From assembly GCA_022804995.1 (NCBI GenBank), contig JAAWUC010000006.1, forward strand, positions 1 to 39,209: a stretch of DNA of 39,209 bases, given 5' to 3'. This stretch comes from Oscillospiraceae bacterium. Its GTDB lineage: Bacteria > Bacillota > Clostridia > Oscillospirales > Oscillospiraceae. The notes under the pieces were generated by a model, which was not told where the DNA came from, made no database searches, and worked only from the letters and a program-made list of their open reading frames with translations. The translations under genes were made by a program, and so were the position numbers. Below, in pieces: positions 18,875 to 26,611 of this stretch. The stretch's first letter is position 1. Each line of letters starts with the position of its first letter.

Positions 18875-18894
18875 ATATGAAAGGAGAAATCAAC

Positions 18895-19119
18895 ATGAAC
18901 GACTTCACCCGCTGGCTCTACGCCAACTACATCAAGCCCCAGCTGGACAAGGCCGACATCACCGGCTATGAAACGGCCCTGTCCCTGATGGACACCACCC
19001 TGGACAGCCAGCAACGGAAATTTTACGACAAAACCGTCGAATTCTACTGCGGCAACGCCTTCCTGCTGGGCCTGCGCACGGGCTGCGGCCTGTCCTGCTC
19101 TCTCTACTCCGACCGGTAG
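18895..19119 (+). CDS. Small 74-aa protein of unknown function, paired with the XRE repressor
   Basis: I chose ATG 18895 because AAGGAG (18881-18886) lies 8 bases upstream; an upstream in-frame ATG at 18868 has no such site. The product begins MNDFTRWLYANYIKPQLDK and ends LGLRTGCGLSCSLYSDR. It looks mostly helical, with no signal peptide or membrane segment, and has three cysteines in the C-terminal half. The C-terminal pattern of an aromatic, then F-x-L-G-x-R-x-G, recalls small accessory-region proteins in Clostridia (DUF6809-like), a loose resemblance from memory only. Its 3' end overlaps the end of yvcK on the opposite strand by 16 bases. It may be a phage-derived or element-borne gene controlled by the adjacent repressor. 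Confidence 0.75.
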   Translation: MNDFTRWLYANYIKPQLDKADITGYETALSLMDTTLDSQQRKFYDKTVEFYCGNAFLLGLRTGCGLSCSLYSDR

Positions 19120-20135
19120 CGCCCCAGCCCAGCGATGCGGACCCGCCTCTGGGCGTGGAGCTCCAGCAGCGCCGCCGCCAGCAGTTCCGGGTCGTGGCGC
19201 ACAAACCCGTGCTTGACGGTGGACACCGGCCGGCTGATGAGCTCCACCCCCAGCGCCGCGCAGGCGTTCCTGTCAAACCGCAGGGGCTCCGCCCCCTCCT
19301 GGGCGTACCGGGCCACCACCTCCGGCGGGATTGTGGCGGAGTTCACCAGGCACAGGGAGAACAGCCCCTCCGCCGAGTGCTGGAAAATCGCCCGGATGTG
19401 GTCGGAATTGGTGTAGCCCTCCGTCTCCCCCTCCTGGGTCATGACATTGGCAATATAAATCTTCAGGGCGTCGGAATCCAGAATCGCCTGGGCGATGCCC
19501 TCCACCAGCAGATTGGGAATCAGGCTGGTATACAGGCTCCCCGGCCCCAGCAGGAGCATATCCGCCTGCCGGATGGCCTCCAGGGCCTCTGACAGCGCCG
19601 CCGGGCGCTCCGGCACCAGCCGCACCCGCCGGACGCGGCACTCCTCCCGCTTCTTGCAGTAGAAAATCTTCGACTCCCCCACCACCCGGGCCCCGTTCTC
19701 CAGCTCCGCCTCCAGCTGCACGTTGGCGGTGGTCACCGGCAGGACCCGGCCCGTAATGGCCAGCACCTGGCTCATCCGGCTCACCGCCTCCTCGAAGCTG
19801 CCGCCGGAGATGCCGTTGAGGGCCGCCAGGAACAGGTTGCCAAAGCTCTGCCCCTTCAGCGACCCCTCCGTGAACCGGTAGTGGAGCAGCTCCCCCATCA
19901 GCGGCTCCACGTTGGCCAGAGCCTCCAGGCAGTTGCGGATGTCCCCCGGGGGCAGCATCCCCAGCTCCTGGCGCAGCACGCCGGAGCCGCCCCCGTCGTC
20001 AGCCACCGTGACGACGGCTGTGAGGTTGTTGGTATATTTTTTCAGCCCCCTCAGCATGGTGCTCAGCCCCGTGCCGCCGCCGATGGCGACGATACGGGGC
20101 CCCTTGCCGCTGGGGCCGCGATAGATTGTATCCAT
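19104..20135 (-). CDS. yvcK: YvcK family gluconeogenesis factor / UDP-sugar-binding protein
   Basis: YvcK proteins bind UDP-GlcNAc and are needed in B. subtilis for growth on gluconeogenic carbon sources and for correct cell-wall synthesis. The fold resembles CofD (2-phospho-L-lactate transferase). The 343-residue product shows IVAIGGGTGLSTMLRGLK at about residues 15-32, VTVADDGGGSGVLR, PPGDIRNCLEALA, and LLLGPGSLYTSLIPNLLV in the C-terminal half, all family hallmarks. GAAAAGGAAAAGC precedes the ATG. It follows rapZ by 18 bases, the normal rapZ-yvcK arrangement. Its 3' end runs into the convergent 74-aa gene instead of whiA, and no hairpin terminator was seen. Confidence 0.95.
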   Translation of the reverse strand: MDTIYRGPSGKGPRIVAIGGGTGLSTMLRGLKKYTNNLTAVVTVADDGGGSGVLRQELGMLPPGDIRNCLEALANVEPLMGELLHYRFTEGSLKGQSFGNLFLAALNGISGGSFEEAVSRMSQVLAITGRVLPVTTANVQLEAELENGARVVGESKIFYCKKREECRVRRVRLVPERPAALSEALEAIRQADMLLLGPGSLYTSLIPNLLVEGIAQAILDSDALKIYIANVMTQEGETEGYTNSDHIRAIFQHSAEGLFSLCLVNSATIPPEVVARYAQEGAEPLRFDRNACAALGVELISRPVSTVKHGFVRHDPELLAAALLELHAQRRVRIAGLGRYRSE

Positions 20136-20153
20136 TGCTTTTCCTTTTCCCGC

Positions 20154-21011
20154 TTATCGCGTCAAATCCCGGTGATCCTCCGTTACCCGATAGCCCAGGG
20201 CGGAGATCGCCGCCGCCAGGGCGTGGCTCACCGCCACGGACCGGTGGTGCCCCCCGGTACAGCCCACCGCCACCACCAGCACCGTCTTCCCCTCTTCCCG
20301 GTACAGGGGCAGGACGAAGGCCATCAGTTCCCGAAGCCGGGCCATGAAGTCCTCCGCCACCTTGAAGCCAAAGACGTAGTCCCGGACCTCGGCGTCCAGT
20401 CCGGTCTTGTTCCGCAGTGCGTCGATATAGAAGGGGTTGGGCAGAAACCGCACGTCAAAAACCAGATCCGCCTCCAGAGGCAGGCCGTGCTTGAAGCCAA
20501 AGGACACCAGGCTCACGGTCATCTCCTCCCCCACGGGCCGGTCCCCGAAGCAGCTCAGCAGCTTCGAGCGGAGGCGGGCGGTGGAATAGGTGCTGGAGTT
20601 GATGATGATGTCCGCCTGGGCCCGGACCGGGGCCATCAGCTCAATCTCCCGGTCCACAGCGGCCTGGAGGCTCCCCTCCCGCTCCTGGAGGGGGTGGAGG
20701 CGGCGCGTCTCCTTGTAGCGGTTGATAATGGCCTTCACATCCGCCTCCAAAAACAGCAGGCGGCAGTTGTATTCCCTGGCCCGCAGTGTCTCCAGCACCG
20801 ACAAAAATTCGTCAAAGCTGTCCGCCGTGCGCACGTCGTACACCAGGACCACCCGGTTATAGCGGCCGCTGGAGGCGGCGCAGAACTCGGCAAACTTGAG
20901 AATCATGCCCGCCGGCATATTGTCCACGATATAGAACCCCATATCCTCCAGAAAGGAGGCCGCTTTGCTCTTTCCGCCTCCGGAGAGGCCGGAGATAATC
21001 AGAATTTCCAC
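20154..21011 (-). CDS. rapZ: RapZ/YvcJ family nucleotide-binding protein
   Basis: RapZ (YvcJ in Bacillus) is a P-loop protein. In E. coli it is an RNase adapter controlling glucosamine-6-phosphate synthase; in Gram-positives it binds and hydrolyses nucleotides and its target is less clear. The 285-residue product opens MEILIISGLSGGGKSKAA with Walker A at residues 8-15, then GFYIVDNMPAG, VYDVRT, and a C-terminal VGCTGGHHRSVAVSH near residue 255. These are the family signatures and the length is typical. It follows murB by 27 bases and precedes yvcK by 18, within the hprK-led operon. The P-loop is intact. Confidence 0.96.
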   Translation of the reverse strand: MEILIISGLSGGGKSKAASFLEDMGFYIVDNMPAGMILKFAEFCAASSGRYNRVVLVYDVRTADSFDEFLSVLETLRAREYNCRLLFLEADVKAIINRYKETRRLHPLQEREGSLQAAVDREIELMAPVRAQADIIINSSTYSTARLRSKLLSCFGDRPVGEEMTVSLVSFGFKHGLPLEADLVFDVRFLPNPFYIDALRNKTGLDAEVRDYVFGFKVAEDFMARLRELMAFVLPLYREEGKTVLVVAVGCTGGHHRSVAVSHALAAAISALGYRVTEDHRDLTR

Positions 21012-21038
21012 AGATGCTCTCCCCTTCCCACACGGCCG

Positions 21039-21947
21039 TTATACAATCTCAATCTCTGTCTCCAGCCGCACCCCTGTCTCCTCCAGCACACGCCGCTGGA
21101 CCAGCCCGACCAGCTCCCGCACATCGGCGCAGGTGGCGCCGCCGGTGTTGACCACAAACCCGGCGTGTTTGGCCGACACCTGGGCCCCGCCCACGGACAG
21201 GCCCTTCAGGCCGCACTGCTCGATGAGGGCGGCGGCGTAGCCCTCCGCCGGACGCTTGAAGGTGCTCCCGCCGCTGGGGAGCTCCAGGGGCTGCTTCTCC
21301 CGCCGGCGGCGTCCCAGCTCCTCCATCCGCTCCCGGATAGCCGCGCCGTCCCCCGGCGCCAGAGCCAGCCAGGCGGAGAGAACCACGCCGCCGTTGTCCA
21401 TAAAGACGCTGTGGCGGTAGCGGAAATCCAGCTCCCCCGCCTCCAGCCGCCGGACGCCCTGGCCGGGAAGCCACGCCTGGACGGCGGCGACCACCTGGCA
21501 CAGCTCCCCGCCGTAGGCCCCGGCGTTCATCCGCACCCCGCCCCCCAGGCTCCCGGGGATGCCGTGGGCGAACTCCAGGCCCGTGAGGCTCCGCCGCTGG
21601 GCGAAGGAGGCCAGCCGGGCCAGAGAGGCCCCAGCCTGGGCGTGAAGGCCCAGCGGGCCGTCGGGCGCGATGTCCTCCAGCCGCCCGGTGTGGACCACCA
21701 GCCGGTCCAGACCATCATCCGGGGCCAGCAGGTTGGAGCCGTTGCCCACCACCAGCGCCGGCCAGCCTCGCTCCTCCGCCGCCGTCAGCAGCGCCGCCAG
21801 CTCCTCCGGGGAGCGGGGGCGGGCCAGCCGGCGGGCGGGGCCGCCGATGCGGAAGGTGGTATGGCGGGCCATGGGCTCCCCGGACAGAACCTCCATGTCA
21901 GGGAAGCGCTCCCGGACCGCAGCGTCAAAATCGTCGTACCAGGTCAT
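21039..21947 (-). CDS. murB: UDP-N-acetylenolpyruvoylglucosamine reductase
   Basis: MurB is an FAD enzyme that reduces UDP-GlcNAc-enolpyruvate to UDP-MurNAc, the second committed step of peptidoglycan synthesis. The 302-residue protein has HTTFRIGGPA near the N-terminus, the FAD-binding VVGNGSNLL (about residue 70), GIPGSLGGGVRMNAGAYG (about 133-150), YRHSVF and GSTFKRP, with the catalytic Ser-containing loop. It ends in a short C-terminal domain with SAKHAGFVVN. It has the compact Gram-positive (type II) form. Grouping with rapZ and yvcK ties cell-wall precursor supply to carbon sensing. The gap to glcK upstream is 24 bases. Confidence 0.96.
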   Translation of the reverse strand: MTWYDDFDAAVRERFPDMEVLSGEPMARHTTFRIGGPARRLARPRSPEELAALLTAAEERGWPALVVGNGSNLLAPDDGLDRLVVHTGRLEDIAPDGPLGLHAQAGASLARLASFAQRRSLTGLEFAHGIPGSLGGGVRMNAGAYGGELCQVVAAVQAWLPGQGVRRLEAGELDFRYRHSVFMDNGGVVLSAWLALAPGDGAAIRERMEELGRRRREKQPLELPSGGSTFKRPAEGYAAALIEQCGLKGLSVGGAQVSAKHAGFVVNTGGATCADVRELVGLVQRRVLEETGVRLETEIEIV

Positions 21948-21971
21948 ATGGTTCTCTCCTTGCCAAATGAA

Positions 21972-22925
21972 TTACCGCCCCAGCCCCAGCAGCGCCGCGC
22001 CGATAATGCCGGCGTCGTTGCCCAGCTTGGCCTTGGCGATCTTGGTGTGGCGGTCCGCCTCCCGGCCGAAGCACATCTCCTCCACCATCCCCTGAAGGGG
22101 CAGGAGCAGATCCTCGTCCCGCTCGTGGCTGACGCCGCCGCCCAGACAGATGACCTCCGGCTGGAAAATGTTGACGAAGTTGGCCAGACCGTCCGCCAGA
22201 TACCGCAGGTACTGATCCACCACCGCCTTGGCGGAGGCGTCCCCGGCCCGCATGGCCTCAAAGGCGGTACGCCCGTCCACCCGGCTGCGCACGCCCTCCA
22301 CCAGCTCCCACATACCCGAGGCGCTGTTGGCGTCCATAGCGGCCTGGGTCTGGCGGATGAGGGCGTTGGCGGAGGCGTAGCGCTCCCAGCAGCCCCTGCG
22401 GCCGCAGGTACACAGGTCCCCGTTGTGGACGATGACGATGTGGCCCCCCTCCCCGGCGCAGCCGTTGACGCCGCTGTGGATCCTCCCGTTGAGGATGATC
22501 CCCGTGCCGATGCCGGTGCCCAGCGTCACCAGGATCAGGCTCTCCACGTTCTTGTCCTCATAGCGGTAGTATTCCCCCAGGGCGGCGCAGTCCGCGTCGT
22601 TGCCCAGACGGACGGGGATGTCCCACCGCTGGTGAAACATCTCGGCCACGGGCATAAAGCGGATGGGGATGTTCACCGTCTTGATGACGACGCCCTTTTT
22701 ATCGTCCACCGGGCCGGGGAAGCCCATACCCACCGAGGCCACCTGCTCCCGCCCCACGCCGGTTTCCTCCACCAGCTCTATGGCCATCTGGGCCAGCGTC
22801 TCCCCCATGTCCTCCATGGACTGGAAGACCAGGGGCGCCTTCTTCACCGCCGCGATCTGGTAGTTCTCGTCCACCAGTCCGGCCTTCAGATTGGTTCCGC
22901 CGATGTCAATTCCGAGATAGTACAT
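21972..22925 (-). CDS. glcK: ROK-family glucokinase
   Basis: This is an ATP-dependent hexose kinase of the ROK family, most likely glucokinase. The 317-residue protein starts MYYLGIDIGGTNLKAGLV, with the DxGGTxxK phosphate loop at residues 6-13. TLGTGIGTGIILNG lies near 140. The ROK zinc motif CTCGRRGCWE with its upstream His region is at about residues 172-181. There is no N-terminal HTH, so it is a kinase and not a ROK repressor. The length is typical. It lies 23 bases after hprK and 24 before murB. Placing a sugar kinase between hprK and murB is less usual than hprK directly followed by other genes. N-acetylmannosamine kinase activity cannot be excluded from sequence alone. Confidence 0.88.
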   Translation of the reverse strand: MYYLGIDIGGTNLKAGLVDENYQIAAVKKAPLVFQSMEDMGETLAQMAIELVEETGVGREQVASVGMGFPGPVDDKKGVVIKTVNIPIRFMPVAEMFHQRWDIPVRLGNDADCAALGEYYRYEDKNVESLILVTLGTGIGTGIILNGRIHSGVNGCAGEGGHIVIVHNGDLCTCGRRGCWERYASANALIRQTQAAMDANSASGMWELVEGVRSRVDGRTAFEAMRAGDASAKAVVDQYLRYLADGLANFVNIFQPEVICLGGGVSHERDEDLLLPLQGMVEEMCFGREADRHTKIAKAKLGNDAGIIGAALLGLGR

Positions 22926-22948
22926 ACCGTCTCCTCCTCCGTCTTTTA

Positions 22949-23890
22949 TCAGCCGCCCTGGACGTGGCGCTCGATCTCCTCGGCCAGCTTCTTGGCGGCG
23001 TTGAAGCCGTACTTCTTGTGGCGGTTGTTCATGGCCGCCACCTCCACGATGGCCGCCAGGTTCCGCCCCGGCTGAACCGGGATGGTCAGAATCGGCAGCT
23101 CGATGCCCAGGATATTCACCGTCTCCTCGTCCAGGCCGAAGCGGTCATAGAACTTGTCCTCCCGCCACTTCTCCAGCATGATCACCAGATCGATCTGGGC
23201 CTCCAGCATGACGGCGCTCATGCCGAAGAGCTGCTGCACGTCGATGACGCCGATGCCCCGCAGCTCGATGTAGTGGCGGATGAGCTCGGGGGCCTTGCCG
23301 ATGAGCTGGTTGGACACCCGGCGGATGTCCACCGCGTCGTCGGCCACCAGGCGGTGGCCCCGCTTGATGAGCTCGATGGCCGTCTCACTCTTGCCCACGC
23401 CGCTGTCGCCGGTGATGAGCACGCCCTCGCCGTAGATGTCCAGCAGGCCCCCGTGGCGGGTGATGGTGGGGGCCGTTTTTTCCGTGAGGTAATCGATCAC
23501 CTTGGTGGTGAAATCCACCGTGGTGTCCGCCGTGTGAAGCAGGGTCCGCTGGCACTTCCGGGCCATGGTCAGGCACTCCGGGTAGATATCCAGGTCCCGG
23601 GACACCACAAGCGCCGGAATCTTGTACTCGAAGAGCTTGGTAAAGCTCTCCATGCGCTGCTCGGCGGTCATGCTCTCCATCATCTTCGTCTCCGCCATGC
23701 CGATAACCTGAAGCCGCCGGTCGTCGAAGTAGTCGAAAAAGCCCACCAGCTGGAGTCCCGGGCGGTTCACGTCCTTGATGCCCACCAGGGCCTCCTCGTA
23801 GTCCTCCCCCTTGTTCACCACGGCCAGGCCCAGCGCCTCCACCAATTCCGGCAGCTTCACTCCGCCCTTCATCTCGTCCTGCACAATCAT
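22949..23890 (-). CDS. hprK: HPr kinase/phosphorylase
   Basis: HprK phosphorylates Ser46 of HPr in response to glycolytic state and reverses this, controlling catabolite repression with CcpA. The C-terminal kinase domain has P-loop GDSGVGKSE (about residue 160). Further on are DDAVDIRR, ELRGIGVIDVQ (the family signature) and PVQPGRNLAAIVEVAAMN. The N-terminal DRTGG-like domain begins near GVKLPELVEALGL. I prefer ATG 23890 (313 residues) because GGGAGGATTTTCCT sits before it. An in-frame start at 23926 has no ribosome-binding site. It is the first gene of an operon reading leftward through glcK, murB, rapZ and yvcK. Confidence 0.95.
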   Translation of the reverse strand: MIVQDEMKGGVKLPELVEALGLAVVNKGEDYEEALVGIKDVNRPGLQLVGFFDYFDDRRLQVIGMAETKMMESMTAEQRMESFTKLFEYKIPALVVSRDLDIYPECLTMARKCQRTLLHTADTTVDFTTKVIDYLTEKTAPTITRHGGLLDIYGEGVLITGDSGVGKSETAIELIKRGHRLVADDAVDIRRVSNQLIGKAPELIRHYIELRGIGVIDVQQLFGMSAVMLEAQIDLVIMLEKWREDKFYDRFGLDEETVNILGIELPILTIPVQPGRNLAAIVEVAAMNNRHKKYGFNAAKKLAEEIERHVQGG

Positions 23891-23961
23891 AGGAAAATCC
23901 TCCCGCTCTTCCAAGTTTTGTATCATCAGGCGGGGCCGCCGCCCGCCAGTCTATCAGGATA

Positions 23962-23990
23962 ATTATAGTATAAACGGGCGGTCTTGACAA
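23962..23990 (-). promoter_or_regulatory. Promoter of the hprK operon
   Basis: On the minus strand TTGTCA (23985-23990) and a perfect TATAAT (23962-23967) are separated by 17 bases. The leader to the preferred hprK start is about 65 bases. Confidence 0.75.
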
Positions 23991-24026
23991 GAGCACAAAA
24001 ACTTTTGTATTTTTCAAAATTTATAC

Positions 24027-24055
24027 TTGCAATTCGTGTCAAACTCTGCTATCAT
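24027..24055 (+). promoter_or_regulatory. Promoter of rpmB
   Basis: TTGCAA (24027-24032) and TATCAT (24050-24055) are separated by 17 bases. Transcription should start near 24062, about 50 bases before rpmB. Confidence 0.7.
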
Positions 24056-24113
24056 ATCTAGCAGTGCTTCTTTAGGAGCCCATGATTTCAGAAACAGCAA
24101 GGAGGTGCAGCGG

Positions 24114-24302
24114 ATGGCTAAGTGTCAGTTCTGTGACAAGGGCATTACCTTCGGGATCAAGGTTTCCCACTCCCACCGGCGTTCCAACCGCACGTGGAAA
24201 CCCAATGTCAAGCGCGTAAAGGCGATTGTCGATGGTACCCCTCGCCATGTGTACGTTTGTACCCGGTGTCTGCGTTCCGGTAAAGTTACCCGTGCTGTCT
24301 AA
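24114..24302 (+). CDS. rpmB: 50S ribosomal protein L28, zinc-binding form
   Basis: This 62-residue large-subunit protein starts MAKCQFCDKGITFGIKVSHS and contains SNRTWKPNVKRV, both typical of L28. A strong AAGGAGGTG is centred about 10 bases before the ATG. Two CxxC pairs, CQFC (residues 4-7) and CTRC near the C-terminus, are intact. This is therefore the C+ zinc-ribbon version and not the cysteine-free paralogue made under zinc starvation. It is monocistronic, with its own promoter and a bidirectional terminator. Confidence 0.97.
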   Translation: MAKCQFCDKGITFGIKVSHSHRRSNRTWKPNVKRVKAIVDGTPRHVYVCTRCLRSGKVTRAV

Positions 24303-24345
24303 CATAGAAAGCAAGGATACCGCTTCCGCGGAGCGGTCAAGCGAA

Positions 24346-24392
24346 CAGAAAAACAGGTCCGGCGTGAATTTCACGCCGGACCTGTTTTTCTG
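24346..24392. terminator. Bidirectional terminator after rpmB
   Basis: A 23-bp perfect inverted repeat (24346-24368 and 24370-24392) has a one-base centre and a GC-rich core GGTCCGGCGTGAA. It is flanked by AAAAA on the left and TTTTT on the right, so it can act on both strands. It directly abuts the stop codon of the convergent gene at 24393. Confidence 0.9.
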
Positions 24393-25499
24393 CTACCACA
24401 GCTGATAGTTCTCCGAGATTATAAACGCCTGGCTCAGAAGCAGATCCTCCGGCCCGGCGCCGGCCTCCAGCGCACGGCTCACCGCGCGGCTGATGGCGCT
24501 GCCGCCCACAATCCGCAGCAGCTTCTCCTTGTCCGGCCGGTCCTTTCGGAGGTGGTTCACCGCCGCCCGGTAAACCGGGTCCCAGGCGCGCATCTGGGTA
24601 AAGCGGACCGCCGCCTCCCGCCCGTCCCGCTGGAGCAGAACCGTGCTGCTGAGCTTTACCTGGGGCAGAAACATGTGGGTCATGTGCTCCGGCAGCAGGG
24701 AGAGCACATCCTCCGCCAGGGACGGCACGTCCGTCAGCGCCCCCAGGGCCCTGGGCAGAGCCTCGTACTTCACGCCCTTCTCAAAAAACCGGATAGCCGC
24801 CCCCGTCAGCAGCCAGGCGTCCTCCCAGGTATAGGGGCACCGCACCCGGGTCCCCCCCTCCTGAACAAAGACCACGTACTGCTTGGCGCTCCGCAGGACC
24901 TGCCCGTCCGCAGGCCAGTCCCGGGCCGCCTCCGCCAGCAGCGCCGTCAGCTCCGGCACCGCCCAGCCGTTGAGCCGCGCCTCGCAGGAAACCTCCTCCC
25001 CCACCCGGGCTATGTACAGCTTGAGCCAGTACGCGTTCTTGCTCCCCAGATAGGGCAGGATCTCCTCCCCAATCCGGCTCCACAGATCCCGCCCGCCGGG
25101 GAGCTCGCTGCCCCCCAGCAGCACCACCTGGGAGGCGCTGGCCCGGAAGCGGTGCTCCCTGCCCCAGAGCACCAGCTCCGGCAGCGCCCTGCCCCGTCCC
25201 CGGAGGGCAGGCAGCAGGGCGGAAAACAGGGTGTGCTCCAGCTCCTCCGCCGCGGCCAGGGCCAGCTCCCCGCCGCTCTCCGCGTACCCAGCTGCGGACG
25301 CTGTCAACGGCTCAAAGAAATCCGGGTGCTCCGCCGTAACCTCCAGCTGGAAGCTGGAGCCCTCCCGGTGGGGCAGGGCAGCGCTTACCCGCAGCCGCCC
25401 GTCCTCCAAAACCAGCGCGGCACTCTCCAGCCGGGCCCCCTCCAGCCGCCGCGAGAGCAGCTCCAGCACCCGCTCCTCCGGCGCGGACTCCCTCCGCAT
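24393..25499 (-). CDS. Uncharacterised 368-aa protein
   Basis: I do not recognise this family. The ATG at 25497-25499 is preceded by AAGGAG at 8 bases; a GTG three codons earlier overlaps that site and is less likely. The product is soluble-looking, leucine- and alanine-rich, with no signal peptide, membrane segment or clear catalytic motif. Stretches worth searching are PDFFEPLTASAAGYAESGG, LGSKNAYWLKLYIARVGEE, KQYVVFVQEGGTRVRCPYTW and the C-terminal LLLSQAFIISENYQLW. It lies 44 bases after the M24 peptidase gene and probably shares its transcript, ending at the palindromic terminator. Codon use is like its neighbours, so it looks resident and expressed. Confidence 0.8.
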   Translation of the reverse strand: MRRESAPEERVLELLSRRLEGARLESAALVLEDGRLRVSAALPHREGSSFQLEVTAEHPDFFEPLTASAAGYAESGGELALAAAEELEHTLFSALLPALRGRGRALPELVLWGREHRFRASASQVVLLGGSELPGGRDLWSRIGEEILPYLGSKNAYWLKLYIARVGEEVSCEARLNGWAVPELTALLAEAARDWPADGQVLRSAKQYVVFVQEGGTRVRCPYTWEDAWLLTGAAIRFFEKGVKYEALPRALGALTDVPSLAEDVLSLLPEHMTHMFLPQVKLSSTVLLQRDGREAAVRFTQMRAWDPVYRAAVNHLRKDRPDKEKLLRIVGGSAISRAVSRALEAGAGPEDLLLSQAFIISENYQLW

Positions 25500-25543
25500 A
25501 CACAACACTCCTTCAAAAACAGCTTTTCAGCGGGCCCCGGGCC

Positions 25544-26611
25544 TTACAGGATGATCAGCTCCTTGGGGGCCTCGGTGATATCGATATTGCCGTCCCGGGT
25601 GATGACCAGAACGTCCTCAATGCGCACGCCGAAGCGGCCCGGGATATAGATCCCCGGCTCCGCCGAGATCACCGCCCCCTCGGGCAGGGGCTTGGCGTTC
25701 CGCTCGCTGGCCGTCGGCTCCTCGTGGATCTCCACGCCCACGCCGTGGCCGAAGCCGTGGCCGAAATACTCTCCGTAGCCCGCGCCGCCGATGACCTTGG
25801 CCGCGGCCTCATGGACTGCCTTGCCGGCGGCCCCGGCCTTCGCCACGGCGATGCCCGCCAGCTGGGCCTGGAGCACCGTGTGGTAGACCTTGTTCATCTC
25901 CTCCGTCACATGGCCCACCGCCACCGTCCGGGTGGTGTCCGAGCAGTAGCCGCCCCAGACACAGCCGAAGTCGATGGTGATGAACTCTCCCTCCGCCACG
26001 GGCTTGGCCGAGGGCACGCCGTGGGGCATACTGCCGTTGGGGCCGCTGACCACGATGGGCTCGAAGCTCATCTTCTCCGCTCCGCCGCAGAGCATCCGGT
26101 ACTGGAGGTAGGCGGAGATCTCCTGCTCCGTCCGCCCGGCCTTGATGAAGTCCAGGGTCTCCGTCAGGGCCTTTTCCGCAATGCGCTGGGCCCCGATGAG
26201 GCAGTCGATCTCCCCCTGCTCCTTGGCCGAGCGCAGCTCCATGAGCAGCTTGTTGGCGTCCGCCAGCTCACAGTCCAGCTCCTTCTCCCACAGGCGGTAC
26301 TCCTCCACGGTCATATACCGCTCCTCAAAGCCCACCTTTTTCAGGCCCTTCTCCTTGACAATCCCGGCCAGGATCTTCCTGGTGGACCGTTCGGCGGTGC
26401 ACTCGATGATCTCCGCCCCGGTGATCCGCTTCCGCGCGGCCTCAATATAGCGGCAGTCGGTGACAAACCAGCTGCCCTTCCCCGTCACCAGGGCCGCTCC
26501 GGCGCTGGAGGGAAAGCCGGTGGCGTACAGCCGGTTGGCGGCTCCCGTCACCAGCACGGCGTCAATCCCGTACTCCGGCAGCTTGGCCGCGATCTTCTCA
26601 AATCTGCTCAT
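25544..26611 (-). CDS. M24-family Xaa-Pro aminopeptidase
   Basis: This metallopeptidase of the pita-bread fold removes N-terminal residues before proline. The 355-residue product has a creatinase-like N-terminal domain and an M24 catalytic domain from about residue 130. Metal ligands are visible in ITIDFGCVWGGYCSDTTRT (two Asp), GHGFGHGVGVEIHE (His), ISAEPGIYIPG (Glu) and GVRIEDVLVIT (Glu). The length and motif order fit the YqhT/PepQ-like group of Firmicutes. AAGGAGATACAG precedes the ATG. The start overlaps the end of yqeG by 14 bases, suggesting coupled translation. Confidence 0.94.
   Translation of the reverse strand: MSRFEKIAAKLPEYGIDAVLVTGAANRLYATGFPSSAGAALVTGKGSWFVTDCRYIEAARKRITGAEIIECTAERSTRKILAGIVKEKGLKKVGFEERYMTVEEYRLWEKELDCELADANKLLMELRSAKEQGEIDCLIGAQRIAEKALTETLDFIKAGRTEQEISAYLQYRMLCGGAEKMSFEPIVVSGPNGSMPHGVPSAKPVAEGEFITIDFGCVWGGYCSDTTRTVAVGHVTEEMNKVYHTVLQAQLAGIAVAKAGAAGKAVHEAAAKVIGGAGYGEYFGHGFGHGVGVEIHEEPTASERNAKPLPEGAVISAEPGIYIPGRFGVRIEDVLVITRDGNIDITEAPKELIIL

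Noticed and set aside
18868-18894. Earlier ATG for the 74-aa gene
   Set aside because: It has no Shine-Dalgarno and overlaps the leftward promoter's -35; the ATG at 18895 has AAGGAG at the right distance.
19881-23075. A 1064-codon plus-strand open frame opposite yvcK, rapZ, murB and glcK
   Set aside because: It is a composition shadow of four well-identified genes, with no credible start or domain.
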